DNA from: Ureibacillus galli
GTDB taxonomy: Bacteria; Bacillota; Bacilli; Bacillales_A; Planococcaceae
Assembly (NCBI RefSeq): GCF_014836845.1
Contig: NZ_JACSQA010000003.1
Location: 1-64,000, forward strand
Direction: 5' to 3'
DNA: 64,000 nucleotides
Position numbers and translations under genes: made by a program. Position 1 is the first letter of the stretch, and every line of letters starts with the position of its first letter. The notes beneath the pieces are model-generated. The model was not told the origin of the DNA and searched no databases. It saw only the letters and a program-made list of their open reading frames with translations. Below are positions 54,010 through 63,135 of the stretch, one piece after another.

Positions 54010-54738
54010 TTATATGTACCATCCACCATTTAATCGAATAATTTGACCTGTAACATAATTTACCTGTCCACTTAAATAAAAACTGACTAAGTTTGCGACC
54101 TCTTCGACTTCCCCCGCTCTACCTAACGGAATTTCTTCATGGATTGCCTTTTTTTCTTCTTCATTTAAATGGGCATTCATTCCGGTATTAATCAATCCAG
54201 GAGCGATGGCATTCACTAAAATATGATTGTAAGCTGCTTCTTTTGCATAGGACTTTACAAATGCATGCTGGGCACCTTTAACGGCACTATAAACCGTTTC
54301 AAAAGCAGCCCCAGCTTCTCCCCAAATCGATCCAATAAATAAAACATAACTAGTTTCATGCTGACGGAGTTTATTGGACAACAGAGCAATTAAACGTATT
54401 GGATTTTGAACATGTACTTTCCAAAGTCTGTTCATTTCTTCCACTGGTGTATCTTCGATTAAACCGTAAAAAGCATGACCACCAGCAAAAACAATAGCCT
54501 GTAAGGAATAAATTTGAGGGGCAAGATTTTCTGCGCCATCATCTACTGAAAAATCAGCTTGGACCTCGATAAAGTCTTGCTCGGGATAGTTTAAACGCAA
54601 CGGTTCGACTAACTGTTCTACAGCTTGGCGGTTTTGATGAAAATGCAAATAGAGCGACCAACCATCACTAGCTAGTCGCTGAGCTATTGCCTTTCCAATC
54701 GCACCAGAAGCCCCTACTACAAGTGCGAATTTCTTCAT
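54010..54738 (-). CDS. ymfI: short-chain dehydrogenase/reductase (YmfI, FabG-like)
   Basis: The 242-residue SDR has the cofactor motif GASGAIGKAIAQRLA (9-23), the catalytic Ser in FIGSIWGEAG and Tyr-x3-Lys in YSAVKGAQ, and the usual end YVTGQIIRLNGGW. In B. subtilis YmfI it is annotated as a 3-oxoacyl-ACP-reductase-like enzyme, and the true substrate is not certain. It overlaps the ymfH stop by one base (TAATG), so it is coupled to the peptidase genes. Confidence 0.9.
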   Translation of the reverse strand: MKKFALVVGASGAIGKAIAQRLASDGWSLYLHFHQNRQAVEQLVEPLRLNYPEQDFIEVQADFSVDDGAENLAPQIYSLQAIVFAGGHAFYGLIEDTPVEEMNRLWKVHVQNPIRLIALLSNKLRQHETSYVLFIGSIWGEAGAAFETVYSAVKGAQHAFVKSYAKEAAYNHILVNAIAPGLINTGMNAHLNEEEKKAIHEEIPLGRAGEVEEVANLVSFYLSGQVNYVTGQIIRLNGGWYI

Positions 54739-56033
54739 TATTCTTTACGCTCACTTGAAGGTAAAACTTTGAAGACTGTTTGTTGAGATTCCCCTTGAAC
54801 CGATTGGAAAGCTTTCAATACATCATCTATTGTTAATTTTTCAATAACAGGTACCGCATCAAATAAATTCATTTCATTAAATTTATAACGGGTAAATTGA
54901 TTTGCAATAAATTCCATAGAATTTAAAGCACGTAGGAAGAAACCTATTTTTTTCCGTTTAACCCGTTCGATTTTATCTGCTGTTAAGTTCTTCTCTGCAT
55001 TGTTAATTTCATCTTTTATTTTATTTGCTAGCTGATCCGGCTGATTCGAATCGGAACCGATTAAGGCAAAACCATAACCTTTTTCTAATGAGAAATCATA
55101 GGCAAACGTTTCATCAATTAAGCCGTTTTCGTATACTTCAGTATAAAAGTTAGATGCACGACCAAATAAACATTCTAAAGCGATTTGAACTGAAAGCTCA
55201 TGTTTTAACATTTCTTCACCGCTTAAATCCGTTTCCTTCGCCTTTAATCCAACATATACTTTTGGTTTTTGAACATCCATTTTGAGTTCACGTTCTTTAG
55301 TTGCTACTTCTTTTGGTTCATCCTCAAAGTGGCGCTCAATCGGCGTCGGTTCTGGAAATTCCTTTTGGCTTTGATTTTTCTCAATAAATGCCATCATTTC
55401 AGTTGGATTAATCGCACCAACAACGAACAATAACATGTTGGATGGGTGATAGAACGTGTTATAGCAAGTATATAAATGTTCTGCTGTAATTTTATCGATT
55501 GATTCAATTGTTCCAGCAATATCGATTTTAACAGGATGGTTATGATACATATTTTCAATGGCACCGAAATATAGTCGCCAATCCGGTTGATCATCGTACA
55601 TCGTAATCTCTTGACCAATAATACCTTTTTCCTTATTCACTGTCTGTTCTGTAAAATACGGCTCTTGAACAAAATTTAATAACGTTTCTGTACTTTTATA
55701 AATATGATCCGTCGCAGAGAACAAATAAGCTGTACGAGTAAAAGAAGTAAAAGCATTTGCCGATGCTCCAGCTTCACTAAATTGTTGGAAAACATCCCCA
55801 TCTTCCTTCTCGAACATTTTATGCTCTAAAAAATGGGCAATCCCATCTGGTACTGTAATCGCTTCTGATTCTCCCATTGGAACAAAAGTACGATCGATTG
55901 AACCGTATTTTGTTGTAAAAGTAACGAACGTTTTTGAAAACCCTTTTTTCGGTAAAATATAGACATCTAATCCGTTTGGTAACTTTTTATAAAATAATGT
56001 CTCGTCTAGCTGTTTAAACTCAATCGTTTGCAT
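54738..56033 (-). CDS. ymfH: M16-family zinc peptidase (YmfH)
   Basis: The 431-residue peptidase has the inverted zinc motif HFLEHKMFE (HxxEH at about 67-71) and the downstream zinc-ligand Glu about 77 residues further on (GIIGQEITMYDD). It therefore looks catalytically complete, in contrast to its partner YmfF. The pair resembles the two-subunit M16B enzymes. In related species the homologues take part in peptide or pheromone processing. It starts 3 nt after the ymfF stop, with a good SD (GGAGG). Confidence 0.92.
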   Translation of the reverse strand: MQTIEFKQLDETLFYKKLPNGLDVYILPKKGFSKTFVTFTTKYGSIDRTFVPMGESEAITVPDGIAHFLEHKMFEKEDGDVFQQFSEAGASANAFTSFTRTAYLFSATDHIYKSTETLLNFVQEPYFTEQTVNKEKGIIGQEITMYDDQPDWRLYFGAIENMYHNHPVKIDIAGTIESIDKITAEHLYTCYNTFYHPSNMLLFVVGAINPTEMMAFIEKNQSQKEFPEPTPIERHFEDEPKEVATKERELKMDVQKPKVYVGLKAKETDLSGEEMLKHELSVQIALECLFGRASNFYTEVYENGLIDETFAYDFSLEKGYGFALIGSDSNQPDQLANKIKDEINNAEKNLTADKIERVKRKKIGFFLRALNSMEFIANQFTRYKFNEMNLFDAVPVIEKLTIDDVLKAFQSVQGESQQTVFKVLPSSERKE

Positions 56034-56036
56034 TGG

Positions 56037-57299
56037 CTAGGCCTCCTTTCCACTTAAGAAATAAACTGCTTCAAGCTGTACTTGTGAAGCCATTTTTTGG
56101 ACATCTTCTTTTGTAACTTTTTCCCAACGCTCTTTCCAAAGGTCTACTGAAAATTGTTCATCTAAGTCTTTATATTGATCGTAAATATCAATTTGTCCGC
56201 GCGCTAAATCTAGTGCTTCTTTCAATTGGTTAATTAACATCGCTCTTGTTTGTGTTAGCTCTAAATCGGATATTTCTCCCTTTTTAATCGCTTCTAATTG
56301 TTCAAAAATTACGTCTGTTGCCTTTTTCTCGTTTGCTGGTTCAATACCAGACAAAACATAAACTAACCCGTAGTGGGCAGAATAAGAACTAGAAGCATAA
56401 TAGGCTAAACTTTCCCGTTCACGGACATTCATGAACAATTTGGAATGGGCATAACCGCCAAATACACCGTTGAAAATTTGCATTTTCGGGAAATCCTCAT
56501 CGCCAAAAGTTACCGGAGTACTAAACCCGATATGCAGTTTCCCTTGTTTCATTTCTTGTTGTTCTTTTACATAATCTTTTTCAGGTTTTGAAACATCTGT
56601 CTTTTTCTCTGCTTGTTTAGGCGTACGATCTTTGAAAGATAGCGCTTCTGTTAATTTCTTTTGCACTGCTTCTACATCAAAATCGCCAACAACGTAAATA
56701 TCAACTTTATCTTCACTAATCATTTTTTCATACGCCTTCGTTAACGATTCTGGTGTAATTGCTTTTACTGTTTCAATCGTTCCATTGGCAGAAATGGATG
56801 CCGGATGATTTGGACGAATAATTTGCGTTAAACGATGTTGGGCATAACGCGTTTTATCATCAAAAATTGACTGAATTCGTTGAATGACCATTTCTTTTTC
56901 CCGTTCTACAATCGATGGTACAAATGATCCGTTTTCAAAATTCGGTTCAAATACAACTGTATTCAGTAATTCTAGAACTTCATTAAACACTTTGTTTTCT
57001 GCTAAATATTGGTCATTCACTGTTTCAACATTTAATAAGAGGGTATGTTCATTCCCTCTTTTCGTTGCATCAAAATATAACACGGTACCGAATAAGTCAT
57101 CTAAATAACTTCTAAACTCGGCTGATTTTTTATATCTCCCATTACTATGTTGCAAAACGTTTGATAACACGGCCCGTTCTGCTGCATCCTTCGTCGTTAA
57201 TGGAGTTCTCCATTTTATAGAAAAATTTACTGTTTTGAATTGAGTTGTTTGTCGGATATGCAGTGTGACACCTTCTGCTAACTTGGTCGATAAAAACAA
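56037..57299 (-). CDS. ymfF: M16-family peptidase-like protein (YmfF)
   Basis: The 420-residue protein has the M16 fold (two domains; GFSTPVTFGDEDFPKMQIFNG-type region and FGGYAHSKLFMNVRERESLAYYASS with the conserved R-Y pair). The HxxEH zinc site is not present at the expected N-terminal position, so it is likely the non-catalytic partner of YmfH. It starts at a TTG with GGAGG 7 nt upstream. First gene of the ymfFHIJ unit. Confidence 0.92.
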   Translation of the reverse strand: MFLSTKLAEGVTLHIRQTTQFKTVNFSIKWRTPLTTKDAAERAVLSNVLQHSNGRYKKSAEFRSYLDDLFGTVLYFDATKRGNEHTLLLNVETVNDQYLAENKVFNEVLELLNTVVFEPNFENGSFVPSIVEREKEMVIQRIQSIFDDKTRYAQHRLTQIIRPNHPASISANGTIETVKAITPESLTKAYEKMISEDKVDIYVVGDFDVEAVQKKLTEALSFKDRTPKQAEKKTDVSKPEKDYVKEQQEMKQGKLHIGFSTPVTFGDEDFPKMQIFNGVFGGYAHSKLFMNVRERESLAYYASSSYSAHYGLVYVLSGIEPANEKKATDVIFEQLEAIKKGEISDLELTQTRAMLINQLKEALDLARGQIDIYDQYKDLDEQFSVDLWKERWEKVTKEDVQKMASQVQLEAVYFLSGKEA

Positions 57300-57630
57300 A
57301 AAAATTCCTCCTGACTTATACTCTTATATAGGAAAACTTACAATCACCTTAGATGGTGTCGTATGTTGTACCAATCGACTATTCCTTACCTGTTATTTCA
57401 CTAACTTGATTCGAAACAAACAGTCGCTATCACTACTATACATGTAGAATTGGTGTTTATGCAAAAATAATCCAATTTTGTTTTTTACCCTTTCCTTTTA
57501 AACATATATACAATAATTTACCCTACTTACAACGTTTGATTCATAAAAATAAAAGAGAATTTTTTAGGAAATGAAAAAGCGTAAATTGCAGATTTTCGAT
57601 ATTAAAAGGAAGGCAGTTTTTTCAGACAAA
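57300..57630. other. upstream region of ymfF
   Basis: Contains the promoter region of ymfF. No strong -35/-10 pair was found. A short plus-strand open frame near 57571 has no SD and no recognisable product, and I do not accept it. Confidence 0.3.
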
Positions 57631-57633
57631 GAA

Positions 57634-57687
57634 AAAGCACCTTCCATTTATATAAATAGTCTAAATTATAAAATGGCTAAGTGCTTT
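57634..57687 (-). terminator. terminator of the MFS transporter gene
   Basis: AAAGCAC...GTGCTTT with an imperfect inner extension (CCATTTTAT/ATAAATGG) is followed on the minus strand by TTTTTCTTTG. The loop is long, so confidence is moderate. Confidence 0.55.
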
Positions 57688-57741
57688 AAACTCATCGGTT
57701 ATCTAAAATCTATAAAAACCCTTTTGACATACATTTATTTT

Positions 57742-58950
57742 TCATACATTTGTATGGAATAGAAATCCCTTTTTCCACGAAACAACTACGGAAGCCGAAG
57801 CTAAAAGTAAAAGACCAGCCAAAACTAGAAAACAAAGGAATATTTGACCGGAAGAAACTAGCCCAGTAAATAGAGCTAATAAAATTATCCTCAACAGTAG
57901 TCCAATTGAACGGAATAGGCTATCAACTCGCCCTATGATTTCATTTGGGATATTATCCATTAAGAAAGAGTTTCTAGCCACCCTAGAACCACTATTTCCA
58001 ATTGCTATAAAAAACATTAAAGCTAAATATCCTGGAATGTTAGTATAAATAATGAAAGAGATTGCGATTGTATATGTTAAAACACTGTAGACAATTGTCT
58101 TTTCGTCACCTAGTTTTTTCGCTATAATTGGGACAAATAAGCCGGCAAAAATAGCCCCTAAACCGTAAATCATCCCTTGAATTCCATATATATTTCCATC
58201 GGTCTTTAACACATCAGACAAATAGACAGGGAACAAATAATTTGTAATCATGACTCCGATATATGGCATGAGGGAAGCAGATAAAAACATGAACATAGAA
58301 ACACGTTTGAGCATAAAGGTTAAACCTTCTGTTGCTTTTATTGTAGTTACATTTTTAGTTTTTCTAACGCTCGTTTTTGTATAAGGTAGTTTTAAATAAA
58401 AATAGATTGCTAAAGCATAAGTGAATACGTCCAATAGCAAAATGAACTGTAGATCCCATTTCATTAATAGGATACTCGCAACTGCACCTGCAATCATACT
58501 GGAAAGCTGTCCCTGTACCTCCATTGTGCCATTTAATGTCTTATATTGGTCTTTATCAAAAATTTCCTGATTTAAAGCAAACATCGTCGGATAAAAAATA
58601 GTGTAATATAAATTCCCTACCATATAAATGATGATATAATGCCATACTTCATAGTGAATACCTAGGAACCCAATCAATGTGAAAATGAACAACAGCAGCA
58701 AACTAAATACTTTACTATATATTAGTAACCTTTTGCGTGAAATTTTATCGATTAATGATCCTATATAAGGTGTTATTAAAAAGCTTAATATAGTCATTCC
58801 CATTGTGACGTATCCGAATACTTCATTTCCATTTTCACTTGAGACTAAAAGCCATGGGACTGCAATCATTGTGATACCAGAGCCAATCGATGAGGCAATG
58901 TTTGCAAAAATGATTAAACGGAAGCGAGAATCGTTATAAAGTTTAGACAT
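57742..58950 (-). CDS. MFS-family transporter
   Basis: The 402-residue integral membrane protein has 12 predicted helices and the MFS motif A region as GSLIDKISRKRLLIYS (about 64-79). It starts LIIFANIASSIGSGITMIAVPWLL, like MFS_3-type efflux proteins. Its substrate is unknown. It stands alone between the ABC importer and ymfF, with its own terminator and GGGGGA SD. B. subtilis has a different MFS gene (ymfD) in a similar position, but homology to it cannot be claimed. Very AT-rich, so it could have been acquired. Confidence 0.85.
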   Translation of the reverse strand: MSKLYNDSRFRLIIFANIASSIGSGITMIAVPWLLVSSENGNEVFGYVTMGMTILSFLITPYIGSLIDKISRKRLLIYSKVFSLLLLFIFTLIGFLGIHYEVWHYIIIYMVGNLYYTIFYPTMFALNQEIFDKDQYKTLNGTMEVQGQLSSMIAGAVASILLMKWDLQFILLLDVFTYALAIYFYLKLPYTKTSVRKTKNVTTIKATEGLTFMLKRVSMFMFLSASLMPYIGVMITNYLFPVYLSDVLKTDGNIYGIQGMIYGLGAIFAGLFVPIIAKKLGDEKTIVYSVLTYTIAISFIIYTNIPGYLALMFFIAIGNSGSRVARNSFLMDNIPNEIIGRVDSLFRSIGLLLRIILLALFTGLVSSGQIFLCFLVLAGLLLLASASVVVSWKKGFLFHTNV

Positions 58951-59236
58951 CTGTTTTCCCCCAATTTCTTAACCAAAATAGAATTATTGATTAAAAGTCA
59001 TAATAGAAAATTTTAATAAATAGTTTTATGTATTTATTTGGTTATTTCTATTATGCAAAGATGAAAAGGGAACTGCATCGTCCAAATTGATGAAATATTC
59101 AGAGATATAAAAATTAATATAGGTAGAGGATTAATACGAAACCGGGTAACTTCCAAATTTAATTGATTTAAAGAATGAGGAAAATCTAAGAGGAATTATC
59201 TCAAAAGAGACTTTTTTTGCGTGAATATTAAATAAG

Positions 59237-59275
59237 AAAGGACATTACATTTTTAAGAAATATGTAATGTCCTTT
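59237..59275 (-). terminator. terminator of the nucleoside ABC importer operon
   Basis: A perfect 14-bp stem (AAAGGACATTACAT and its complement) with an 11-nt loop. T-content after the stem is moderate in both directions. It lies about 60 nt after the permease gene. The rest of the gap up to the MFS gene shows no gene. Confidence 0.7.
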
Positions 59276-59334
59276 CATTTATCGAACTTTATTTATTTTT
59301 TCTAATAAGTTAAGCCTTTTTCGAACAAAGTTTA

Positions 59335-60294
59335 TTATCTTTTCCCTTTAATATATGGAACACCACTTGCTTTCGGTGCATGGGCTTTTCCAATGAATCC
59401 TGCTAGAGCAAGAATCGTTAGGACGTAAGGTAAAATGTGTAAGTAAACATCCGGAATATCTTGAATATACGGGATAGAACCACCTACTACACTTAGCGCC
59501 TGAGCAAAACCGAAGAATAAAGCTGCACCTAATGCACCTAGTGGATGCCATTTCCCGAAAATCATCGCGGCAATCGCCATGAAACCTTGCCCACTAATTG
59601 TTGAAGCACCGAAGTTTCCAGCAATTGCTTGGGCATAAATCGCACCACCGATACCACCAAGCGCACCGGAAATCATAACAGCTACATAGCGCATTTTTGT
59701 TACATTGACACCCATCGTATCAGCAGCCATTGGGTGTTCCCCTACAGCACGCAAACGTAAACCGAATGGGGATTTATAAATAACAAACCAGGCAATAATC
59801 GCTACAGCAAAGGCTAAAATAGATGTTGCATAAACGTCTACAAAGAACATTTTCCCAATAACGGGAATATCACTTAACAACGGAATATCAAATCGAGAGA
59901 AACGTTCTGTAATTGAATCTGTTTGACCTTTGTCATAAATCATTTTAACTGTAAATACTGCTACAGCAAGCCCTAACAAATTCAAAGCAACTCCAGAAAC
60001 GGTTTGATCCGCACGTAAAGATACTGCTGCTACTGCTAATATTAATGAGAAAATAATCCCGACCACCATTGCGACCACTAAGCCGACCCAAGGTGTGGAA
60101 TTTCCTAATTGATCTGCAAAAAATAAGTTAAAAATAATACTACTAGCTGCACCTACAACCATGATCCCTTCAAGACCAATATTGACAACCCCAGATCTTT
60201 CAGTAAATACGCCACCGATTGCTGTTAGAATTAATGGTGCTGCATAGAAAATGGCAGAAGGAATAATAAAATATAGCACTTCTAAAAAGCTCAT
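59335..60294 (-). CDS. nupQ: nucleoside ABC importer, permease (NupQ-like)
   Basis: About 319 residues with 8-10 helices and the BPD_transp_2 signature. Its start SFLEVLYFIIPSAIFYAAPL and ERSGVVNIGLEGIMVVGAA are typical of the YufQ/NupQ permease, with AVGEHPMAADTMGVNV as the coupling loop to the ATPase. I begin at the ATG at 60294 (AAAGGAGG 9 nt upstream), just 1 nt after the NupP stop, rather than further upstream inside nupP. Works with NupN, NupO and NupP to import purine nucleosides. Confidence 0.92.
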   Translation of the reverse strand: MSFLEVLYFIIPSAIFYAAPLILTAIGGVFTERSGVVNIGLEGIMVVGAASSIIFNLFFADQLGNSTPWVGLVVAMVVGIIFSLILAVAAVSLRADQTVSGVALNLLGLAVAVFTVKMIYDKGQTDSITERFSRFDIPLLSDIPVIGKMFFVDVYATSILAFAVAIIAWFVIYKSPFGLRLRAVGEHPMAADTMGVNVTKMRYVAVMISGALGGIGGAIYAQAIAGNFGASTISGQGFMAIAAMIFGKWHPLGALGAALFFGFAQALSVVGGSIPYIQDIPDVYLHILPYVLTILALAGFIGKAHAPKASGVPYIKGKR

Positions 60295-60295
60295 G

Positions 60296-61345
60296 TTATT
60301 TTTCCTCCTTTCTTTTCTTACCAAAGCGTTCTAGGGCTACACGAATGATATAACCTGATGCAACAAAGAAAATAATCAATGCAATCACTATGGAAACAAT
60401 CTCCGTTGGAACGCCCGCTTCACTTGGCATATTTAATCCACCATTTTTCAGTGATCCAAATAAAATCGCTCCTAGTAGAACACCAAATGGTTGGTTTGCC
60501 CCTAATAACGCTACGGCGATTCCATCAAAACCAATACCTGTCATTGCATGAAGCTTAGACATATTTTCAAAGGTACCTAATGCTTCCATTGCACCACCTA
60601 GACCGGCAAAGGCACCGGAAATGACCATTGCTAGAATAATATTTTTGTTTACATTCATCCCCGCATATTGGGAAGCATTTTTATTGAACCCTACAGATTT
60701 TAGTTCATATCCTAAAGTTGTTTTTTCTAAAATGAACCACATGATCACTACCGCTATTAGTGCTAGTAGGAATCCCCAATGTAAACGGGAATAATCCGTA
60801 ATCGATTCAAAGAATTGAGAACGCAATGAAGCTGTCTCATGTATTCTTTCTGTTCTTTCTCCTCCATCAGCGATGACTTCAATTAATGCATTCGCTACAT
60901 GTAATGCTGTATAGTTTAACATAATTGTTACAATAACTTCGTGAACTTGAAGTTTTGCTTTTAATAAGCCTGGAATAAATGCCCATAAAGCACCCGCTAA
61001 TGCCGCTGCAAGTAAAGCTAATGGTAGGTGAATAATAGCTGGCAAATCAAATGCTTGACCTACCCATGCAGCAGCTAACCACCCCATGATTAATTGCCCT
61101 TCAACCCCGATATTAAATAAACCTGTACGGAAAGCGAAGGCTACAGCTAAACCAGAGAATACATAAGGTGTGATCTGGCGAACCGTTTCACCCATCGTAT
61201 ATGTATCCATAAAAATACCGTTCCATAATGCGATATACCCATCAATCGGGTTAAAACCACTGACAGCCATTACAATCGCGCCAATGATTAAACCTAATAT
61301 AATAGAGATAAGTGGAACAAGTATATTGACTAATCGTTTACTCAT
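60296..61345 (-). CDS. nupP: nucleoside ABC importer, permease (NupP-like)
   Basis: About 349 residues: an integral membrane protein of the BPD_transp_2 group, with FRTGLFNIGVEGQLIMGWLA, SVGFNKNASQYAGMNVNKN (ATPase-contact loop) and GIGFDGIAVALLGANQPFG. Second permease of the importer. I start at the ATG at 61345 (GGTGG 5 nt upstream), which overlaps the ATPase gene by 8 nt. A GTG three codons earlier is an alternative. Confidence 0.92.
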   Translation of the reverse strand: MSKRLVNILVPLISIILGLIIGAIVMAVSGFNPIDGYIALWNGIFMDTYTMGETVRQITPYVFSGLAVAFAFRTGLFNIGVEGQLIMGWLAAAWVGQAFDLPAIIHLPLALLAAALAGALWAFIPGLLKAKLQVHEVIVTIMLNYTALHVANALIEVIADGGERTERIHETASLRSQFFESITDYSRLHWGFLLALIAVVIMWFILEKTTLGYELKSVGFNKNASQYAGMNVNKNIILAMVISGAFAGLGGAMEALGTFENMSKLHAMTGIGFDGIAVALLGANQPFGVLLGAILFGSLKNGGLNMPSEAGVPTEIVSIVIALIIFFVASGYIIRVALERFGKKRKEEK

Positions 61346-62885
61346 TTTCGCCACCTACCTTTTCTTTCTTACGTTGTAGCGATTGTCCTGCCATTAATAA
61401 GCCTAGTTCTTGCTCAGTTGTTTCCTGTGGATTCACCGTATCAATAATGTAACCGTCGTAAATAACGGCAATTTGGTCAGAGACATTCATTACTTCATCT
61501 AATTCAAATGAAATTAATAAAACGGCTTTCCCTTTATCCCGTTGTTCGATTAATCGCTTATGAATAAATTCGATCGCCCCTACATCAAGACCACGTGTTG
61601 GTAATGCAGCAATTAGTAAATCCGGATTACGATCAATTTCTCGTCCGATTATCGCCTTTTGTTGGTTACCACCTGATAATGAACGGGCTAAAGACATTTC
61701 ACCTTCACCGGAACGAACATCATATTCTTCAATGATTTTTCGAGCAATTTCATTTACTTTTTTATAGTCGATAACGCCTGATTTAGAAATTGGCTTTTTA
61801 TAATAAGTTTGTAGTGCAATATTATGTCCAATAGGGAAATCTAAAACAAGACCGTGTTTATGTCGATCTTGCGGAATATGTCCTACGCCTGATTCCGTAA
61901 TTTTTCTTGGCTTTAATCCTGTGATATCTTTGCCATTTAACGATATTTTTCCGCCCTTCACTTTGCGAAGACCTGTAATCGCTTCGATTAACTCAGATTG
62001 CCCATTACCATCAATCCCTGCAATCCCAACGATTTCACCAGCACGAACGGTTAAATTTAAGTTTTTTACTTTATCAATGCCGCGGTTATCCGCAACTGTC
62101 AATGAATCAATTTGAAGAACAACTTCCTTAGGATTTGCAGGAGCTTTCTCCGTTTTAAACACAACTTGACGACCTACCATTAGCTCGGCAAGTTCTGTTG
62201 GATTCGTTTCAGCAGTTGTAACAGTACCAATCCCTTTTCCTTTACGGATAACCGTTACTCGATCGGAAACTTCCATAATTTCATTTAACTTATGGGTAAT
62301 TAATATGATGGATTTTCCTTCCTCGATTAAACGTTTCATAATATGCATTAGTTCAGTAATTTCTTGTGGTGTTAAAGAAGCAGTTGGTTCATCGAAAATA
62401 ATAATGTCTGCTCCACGATAAAGCGTTTTTAAAATTTCTACTCGCTGTTGCATGCCAACTGAAATATCTTCAATTTTCGCATTTGCCTCAACATTCAAAC
62501 TGTACTTTTCTGATAACGCTTGCACTTCTTTCGAAGCATCTTTAATATTGATCGTTCCCATCTTAGTTGGTTCACTACCAAGAATGATATTTTCCGTCAC
62601 CGTAAAATTTTCAACTAACATAAAGTGTTGATGCACCATACCGATTCCGAGATTATTAGCTACATTCGGATCTGTAATTTTTACTTCCTTGCCATGAACT
62701 CGGATGGTCCCCGCTTCAGGTTGATATAAACCAAAGAGTACATTCATCAACGTTGACTTTCCTGCACCATTTTCACCAAGAAGTGCATGAATCTCGCCTT
62801 TTTTAAGTTGAAGGGTGATGTTATCATTGGCTACAAAATCCCCAAATTGCTTACGGATTCCAAGCATTTCAATTACATATTCCAA
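61338..62885 (-). CDS. nupO: nucleoside ABC importer, ATP-binding protein (NupO-like)
   Basis: The 515-residue double ATPase has an N-terminal cassette with Walker A GENGAGKSTLM and signature SVGMQQRVEIL. The second cassette has GIDGNGQSELIEAI (degenerate Walker A) and signature LSGGNQQKAIIGRE, the usual sugar/nucleoside-type arrangement. It starts at a TTG with GGGAG at good spacing, giving MEYVIEMLGIRKQF, the same start as B. subtilis NupO. The GTG seven codons earlier overlaps the SD. Confidence 0.94.
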   Translation of the reverse strand: MEYVIEMLGIRKQFGDFVANDNITLQLKKGEIHALLGENGAGKSTLMNVLFGLYQPEAGTIRVHGKEVKITDPNVANNLGIGMVHQHFMLVENFTVTENIILGSEPTKMGTINIKDASKEVQALSEKYSLNVEANAKIEDISVGMQQRVEILKTLYRGADIIIFDEPTASLTPQEITELMHIMKRLIEEGKSIILITHKLNEIMEVSDRVTVIRKGKGIGTVTTAETNPTELAELMVGRQVVFKTEKAPANPKEVVLQIDSLTVADNRGIDKVKNLNLTVRAGEIVGIAGIDGNGQSELIEAITGLRKVKGGKISLNGKDITGLKPRKITESGVGHIPQDRHKHGLVLDFPIGHNIALQTYYKKPISKSGVIDYKKVNEIARKIIEEYDVRSGEGEMSLARSLSGGNQQKAIIGREIDRNPDLLIAALPTRGLDVGAIEFIHKRLIEQRDKGKAVLLISFELDEVMNVSDQIAVIYDGYIIDTVNPQETTEQELGLLMAGQSLQRKKEKVGGENE

Positions 62886-63098
62886 TGTGTTCACTCCCTT
62901 GGACACTTATTTTTTCAAAATAGTTTGATAGACTTGTATTTATAAATTAACACAAGAAAGGTTTTAATTTAACCGGTGATTTATGTAAATATCTATTAAC
63001 TTAAAACCTTTCATCTATTAATTCAAATCACGCAAAGGGGAATGTTCGCACTTTTCTATTTATCAGAATATTACTAATTTTACTTCTGAACAAAACAT

Positions 63099-63122
63099 GA
63101 AGACTAGCGCTCGCTAGCCTTC
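63099..63122 (-). terminator. hairpin between nupN and nupO
   Basis: An 11-bp stem (GAAGGCTAGCG with CGCTAGTCTTC, one G-T pair) stands right after the nupN stop. The T-run is weak (ATGTTTTG), so it probably limits rather than blocks transcription into nupOPQ. That gives more binding protein than transporter, the usual pattern. The remaining gap to nupO shows nothing. Confidence 0.6.
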
Positions 63123-63135
63123 ATATTTCTGAATC

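Noticed and set aside
57571..57762. Plus-strand open frame of 63 codons between ymfF and the MFS gene
   Set aside because: No SD, low-complexity composition, overlaps the MFS terminator and the end of the MFS gene. Probably chance.
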